This document shows positions 61,357-64,000 of a stretch of 64,000 bases of DNA, piece after piece. How positions within the stretch are numbered: position 1 is the stretch's first letter; each line of letters starts with the position of its first letter. The notes under the pieces are model-generated. The model was not told where the DNA came from, did not search any database, and saw only the letters and a program-made list of their open reading frames with translations. The stretch is from Pseudomonadota bacterium. Its GTDB lineage: Bacteria; Desulfobacterota; Desulfarculia; Desulfarculales; Desulfarculaceae. The DNA lies in NCBI GenBank assembly GCA_018902755.1, contig JAHIQI010000017.1:62001-126000 (forward strand). Reading direction: 5' to 3'. A program made the translations under genes and the position numbers.

Positions 61357-62136
61357 ATGAGCCAGCCAGTGCTGCTAGTGGAGGACCACGGCCCGGTGCG
61401 CCTGTTCACCCTGAACCGGCCCGACCGCCTGAACGCCCTGACCCAGGAAATGATGACCGTCATGCGTGAGGCCCTGGAAGACGCCGCCGCCGACGACAAG
61501 GTGGGTGCGGTGGTGCTCACCGGATCGGGACGGGCCTTCAGCGCTGGGGCCGACCTGGCCTTTTTCGCCCAGATGGCCGCCCAGGGCGACCAGGCCTCCC
61601 GGACGCGCTTCACCGGCCTGGAGGGCCCCCGGGCCCTGGCCAACTTCCCCAAGCCCATGATCGCGGCGGTGAACGGCCCGGCAGTGGGCTGGGGGCTCAC
61701 CGTTAGCCTGATGTGCGACCTGCGCCTGGCCAGCCAGGAGGCCTATTTCTCCGCCGCTTTCGTGCGGGTGGGGGTGACGCCCGAGTTCGGCTCCTCCTTC
61801 CTGCTGCCGGCCATCGTGGGCCTGGGCCGGGCCATGGACATGGTGCTCACCGCCCGCAAGGTGCCCGCCCCCGAGGCCCTGGCCATGGGTCTGCTCACTC
61901 GCATGACCCCGCCCGAGGAGCTTTTGCCCGCGGCCATGGAACTGGCTGGGCAGATCGCGGCCATGCCGCGCCCCGCCGTGGGCATGGCCAAGGCTCTCAT
62001 GCGCCACGGGGCCGAGACCGGCCTGGAGCAGGTCTTGGATTACGAGATGCGCTGCTTCCGCACGGCCATGGCCTCGCCGGAGCACCGCGCAGCGGTCGAA
62101 TCCATGCTGGAAGCCATACAGGCCCGCAAGAGCTGA
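61357..62136 (+). CDS. Enoyl-CoA hydratase/isomerase family protein
   Basis: 259 residues from the ATG at 61357, behind GGAGGA. Crotonase fold: LNRPDRLNALTQEMMTVM, SGRAFSAGADLAFF, AAVNGPAVGWGLTVSLMCD. At the two catalytic Glu positions of true hydratases it has Thr (WGLTVSL) and a changed VGVTPEFGSS, so it is more likely an isomerase or a divergent acyl-CoA enzyme. Divergent from the benzoyl-CoA unit and possibly linked to it. Four bases separate it from nfo. Confidence 0.85.
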   Translation: MSQPVLLVEDHGPVRLFTLNRPDRLNALTQEMMTVMREALEDAAADDKVGAVVLTGSGRAFSAGADLAFFAQMAAQGDQASRTRFTGLEGPRALANFPKPMIAAVNGPAVGWGLTVSLMCDLRLASQEAYFSAAFVRVGVTPEFGSSFLLPAIVGLGRAMDMVLTARKVPAPEALAMGLLTRMTPPEELLPAAMELAGQIAAMPRPAVGMAKALMRHGAETGLEQVLDYEMRCFRTAMASPEHRAAVESMLEAIQARKS

Positions 62137-62140
62137 GCCC

Positions 62141-62995
62141 TTGCGCCTGGGCATCCATCTGTCCGTGGCGGGCGGTCCCATGCGGGCCGCCCGTGAGGCC
62201 CGCTTTCTGGGCCTGGAGTGCCTGCAAATCTTCGCGGGCACTCCCCGCACCTGGAAGCAGAAGCCTCTGCTCAAGGCCGACGCCCTGGCCTTTCGCCGGG
62301 CCGCCGGGGAGGCCGGGCTCAGCCCGGTGGTGGTGCACGCCCCCTACCTGATCAACCTGGGGGCCGGGGACCACGCCCTGTGGCGGCGCTCCTACCTGGC
62401 CCTGGCTTCTCAACTGAAGCGGGCCACGGCCCTGGGGGCCGACGCGGTGGTGGTGCATCCGGGCAGCCGGGGCAAGCGGGAGCTGGAGTGGGGCCTGGAG
62501 CGGGTGGCCGAGGGAGCCCGCCGGGCCCTGGACGCCGCCGGTCAGGGCGCGGCCCTGTGGCTGGAAAACACCGCCGGCGGCGGAGGGCACCTGGGCGGTG
62601 AGCTGGGCCAGTTGGCCATGCTTCTCGATCGCCTGGAGGGGCTGCCTTGCGGGGCGGTGATCGACACGGCCCACGCCTTTGCCGCCGGTTACGCCATCGA
62701 CGGCTTCGACCAAGCCAGGGCCCTTGTGGACCGCCTGGACGCCGAACTGAGTCTAAAGCGCGTGAAGATGTGGCACCTCAACGACACTGACTTCCCGGCG
62801 GGCAGCCTCCGCGACCGCCACGCCCATTTGGGAAAGGGCCTGCTGGGCGAGGGCTGCTTCGCCGCCCTGGTCACCGACCAGCGCTTGGCCCACATGGGTG
62901 GGGTCATGGAGACCCCCAAGGACACCCGCTGGGCCGACCGGCGCAACCTGGCTTTTTTGCGCCGCCTGCGCCGCCGGGGCGCGGCAAAGGCCTAG
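62141..62995 (+). CDS. nfo: Endonuclease IV (AP endonuclease)
   Basis: 284 residues from a TTG at 62141. TIM-barrel Nfo motifs: GIHLSVAGGPMRAAREAR, LQIFAGTPRTWK, VVVHPGSRG, WLENTAGGGGHLGG, VIDTAHAFAAGY and HLNDT. Metal-binding His, Glu and Asp in these are present. It cuts DNA at abasic sites. Four bases after the crotonase gene; not evidently related to it in function. An Arg-rich C-terminus is a small oddity. Confidence 0.93.
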   Translation: MRLGIHLSVAGGPMRAAREARFLGLECLQIFAGTPRTWKQKPLLKADALAFRRAAGEAGLSPVVVHAPYLINLGAGDHALWRRSYLALASQLKRATALGADAVVVHPGSRGKRELEWGLERVAEGARRALDAAGQGAALWLENTAGGGGHLGGELGQLAMLLDRLEGLPCGAVIDTAHAFAAGYAIDGFDQARALVDRLDAELSLKRVKMWHLNDTDFPAGSLRDRHAHLGKGLLGEGCFAALVTDQRLAHMGGVMETPKDTRWADRRNLAFLRRLRRRGAAKA

Positions 62996-63085
62996 GGGAT
63001 CGGCGGGCGCGCCGCCAGTTGCCTGGAACCAGGGAATATGTTAGTTTTCTGACAAGTTGTCGCCTCTGTAACGTGGAGCTTTTTG

Positions 63086-63796
63086 GTGGACAAACCGCAA
63101 ACACCGCCCCCCGGCGCCCCGGTCATCGACTTGACCGACATGGTCGAGCCAGAGGAGCAGGCCCTCCGGCCCGCGCCCAAGCTCGCCCAGAGCAAGGATT
63201 TGGGGGAGTTGGACCGCATATTGGCTGAGCTCAGCGCCCAATCGCCGCCTCCCGCCCGGGAGGACGACCTGGACAAGCTCATGGCCGAGATGGGGCTGCC
63301 GCCCCAGCCGAGGGTCCAGGCCCCCAGCCCGGACGAGAGCGAGTTGCAAGACATCTTGCAGGAATTGGGCGGCAAGGAGCAGGCCGGGGCCGAGGGCGGC
63401 CAGGACCAGGGCACCGGCGACCCGGAGCTGGACGATCTGCTTTCCATGTTGGGCAGCCAAGGGCGGCCCCAGGAAAAAGAGGCGGCCAAGAAGGCCCCCA
63501 AGACCCCCAAGGCTCCGGCGTCCGACAGCGAGTCCGCGCCCGTGTCCGATCCCGAAGATCTGGTGGAACTGGTGCGCATGGCCGTCCGCCAGATTCTGGA
63601 AGACGAGGCCCCGGAGATGGTTAGCCGCCTGGTGGCCCGGGAGTTGGAAGAGCGGCTGGAGGACATGGTCAACCAGGAGTTGGAAAAGCAACTCAAGGCC
63701 AGAGTCACCCAGGAGGTCAAGGACCTGCTGCGCAAGGCCATGAGCAAGGCCGGGCGACCCGCCGGCAAGCGCGACGACGGGGTAGTAGTAGACTAG
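63086..63796 (+). CDS. Acidic protein with four short helical repeats, unknown function
   Basis: 236 residues from the GTG at 63086 (GGAG 8 bp upstream; a TTG one codon earlier is possible). The N-terminal 125 residues are acidic and Pro-rich, with four copies of one motif: ELDRILAEL (41-49), DLDKLMAEM (61-69), ELQDILQEL (86-94), ELDDLLSML (114-122). A Lys/Pro linker follows, then a long helical region (about 155-220: LVELVRMAVRQILEDEAPEM, ARELEERLEDMVNQELEKQL). The layout, a motif-bearing acidic linker plus C-terminal helices, resembles polar scaffolds such as PopZ, but no homology is claimed. It precedes valS. Confidence 0.75.
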   Translation: MDKPQTPPPGAPVIDLTDMVEPEEQALRPAPKLAQSKDLGELDRILAELSAQSPPPAREDDLDKLMAEMGLPPQPRVQAPSPDESELQDILQELGGKEQAGAEGGQDQGTGDPELDDLLSMLGSQGRPQEKEAAKKAPKTPKAPASDSESAPVSDPEDLVELVRMAVRQILEDEAPEMVSRLVARELEERLEDMVNQELEKQLKARVTQEVKDLLRKAMSKAGRPAGKRDDGVVVD

Positions 63797-63797
63797 A

Positions 63798-63856
63798 CCA
63801 CCGGCCCCCAGGGCCGGTGGCGAGGCAGGGAGACAAGCTCCCCGCCTTTTCTTTTT
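63798..63856 (+). terminator. Double hairpin and terminator before valS
   Basis: First hairpin CCACCGGCCC-CCA-GGGCCGGTGG (63798-63820), perfect 10 bp. Second GGCAGGGAG-ACAAG-CTCCCCGCC (63824-63846), one mismatch, followed by TTTTCTTTTT. The second is a good terminator. The leader to valS after it is only about 20 bases. Confidence 0.75.
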
Positions 63857-63876
63857 GTCCTAGCGAGGAGCCCGCA

Positions 63877-64000
63877 ATGGCCCAAGAGACCCTACCCAAA
63901 TCTTACGAACCGGCCCAGGTGGAAGAACGTTGGTACTCCTACTGGGAGCGGGAGGGGCTGTTCACCGCCGACCCGGCGGGCAAGGGCCCGTCCTACTCCA
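63877..64000 (+). CDS. valS: Valyl-tRNA synthetase, N-terminal fragment (runs off the window)
   Basis: 41 codons from the ATG at 63877, with GAGGAG upstream. The opening ETLPKSYEPAQVEERWYSYW, then EREGLFTADP, is the conserved start of ValRS. The gene is cut by the window end, so only the N-terminus can be judged. Confidence 0.88.
   Translation, partial: MAQETLPKSYEPAQVEERWYSYWEREGLFTADPAGKGPSYS

Noticed and set aside
63798..63876. T-box riboswitch upstream of valS
   Set aside because: The space is too short, no T-box sequence or specifier loop is visible, and the terminator lies only 20 bases from the start codon.

Overview
The window is about 64 kb of high-GC, densely coding bacterial chromosome. 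It has no rRNA, tRNA, insertion sequence, phage gene or CRISPR array that I could find. Gene content points to an anaerobic, sulfate-reducing member of the Desulfobacterota (former Deltaproteobacteria). The main evidence is a DsrP-type quinone-interacting membrane protein, enzymes of anaerobic benzoyl-CoA degradation (BamR, BamQ/Had, BamA), TRAP-TAXI transport, a PEP-CTERM protein and many sigma-54 elements. The family is probably near Desulfarculaceae, but that placement is inference.

Layout. 0-8 kb (minus strand): UspA, fused TRAP permease and TAXI binding protein, a 3-hydroxyacyl-CoA dehydrogenase, then a NarL-type response regulator with a PAS sensor kinase. 8.3-12 kb (plus): Lon and LarC, overlapping by 4 bp. 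12-14.6 kb: secreted proteins and lipoproteins, including a PEP-CTERM protein and a metzincin-like lipoprotein. 14.7-24 kb: radA diverging from trxA-trxB-bamD, then the cinA-thpR-recA-alaS operon. 24-25.6 kb: a small Cys-rich protein, a DUF1178 protein and TrmI.

25.7-31.8 kb is a compact nitrogen-assimilation locus, all on the minus strand: a NifA-like sigma-54 activator, an outer-membrane porin, amt, glnB and glnA. Two sigma-54 promoters lie in it. A palindrome of the form TACC-N4-GGTA recurs upstream of the activator gene, the porin-amt-glnB unit and (twice) glnA, and probably is the activator's binding site. PII lacks the uridylylated Tyr51, and glutamine synthetase has Phe where adenylylated enzymes carry Tyr. 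The locus therefore seems to run without the GlnD/GlnE covalent cascade. This is the strongest candidate in the window for a self-contained, little-described system.

31.9-39.8 kb (minus): nadE, then a run acuC-ykgJ-icd-comF-lepB-rfaE2-DUF2333 plus a small Cys protein; comF carries an apparent frameshift. 40-46.6 kb (plus): yqeY-mutS2-dnaG-rpoD behind a consensus sigma-70 promoter. 46.7-50.5 kb: a frameshifted secreted protein, TerC, YgiQ and a DUF2239 gene whose promoter is overlapped by operator-like repeats. 50.7-57 kb: an iron-sulfur-flavoprotein-like protein, a lone dsrP, a TetR regulator with tandem perfect operators, a possibly leaderless MarR gene, and copZ-copA with a recently duplicated metal-binding domain.

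57-61.1 kb (minus): SDR, had (bamQ), bamA (oah) and dch (bamR), the middle steps of benzoyl-CoA degradation. The benzoyl-CoA reductase and the benzoate ligase are not in the window. 61.3-64 kb (plus): a divergent crotonase-family gene, endonuclease IV, an acidic protein with four copies of a short helical motif, and the start of valS.
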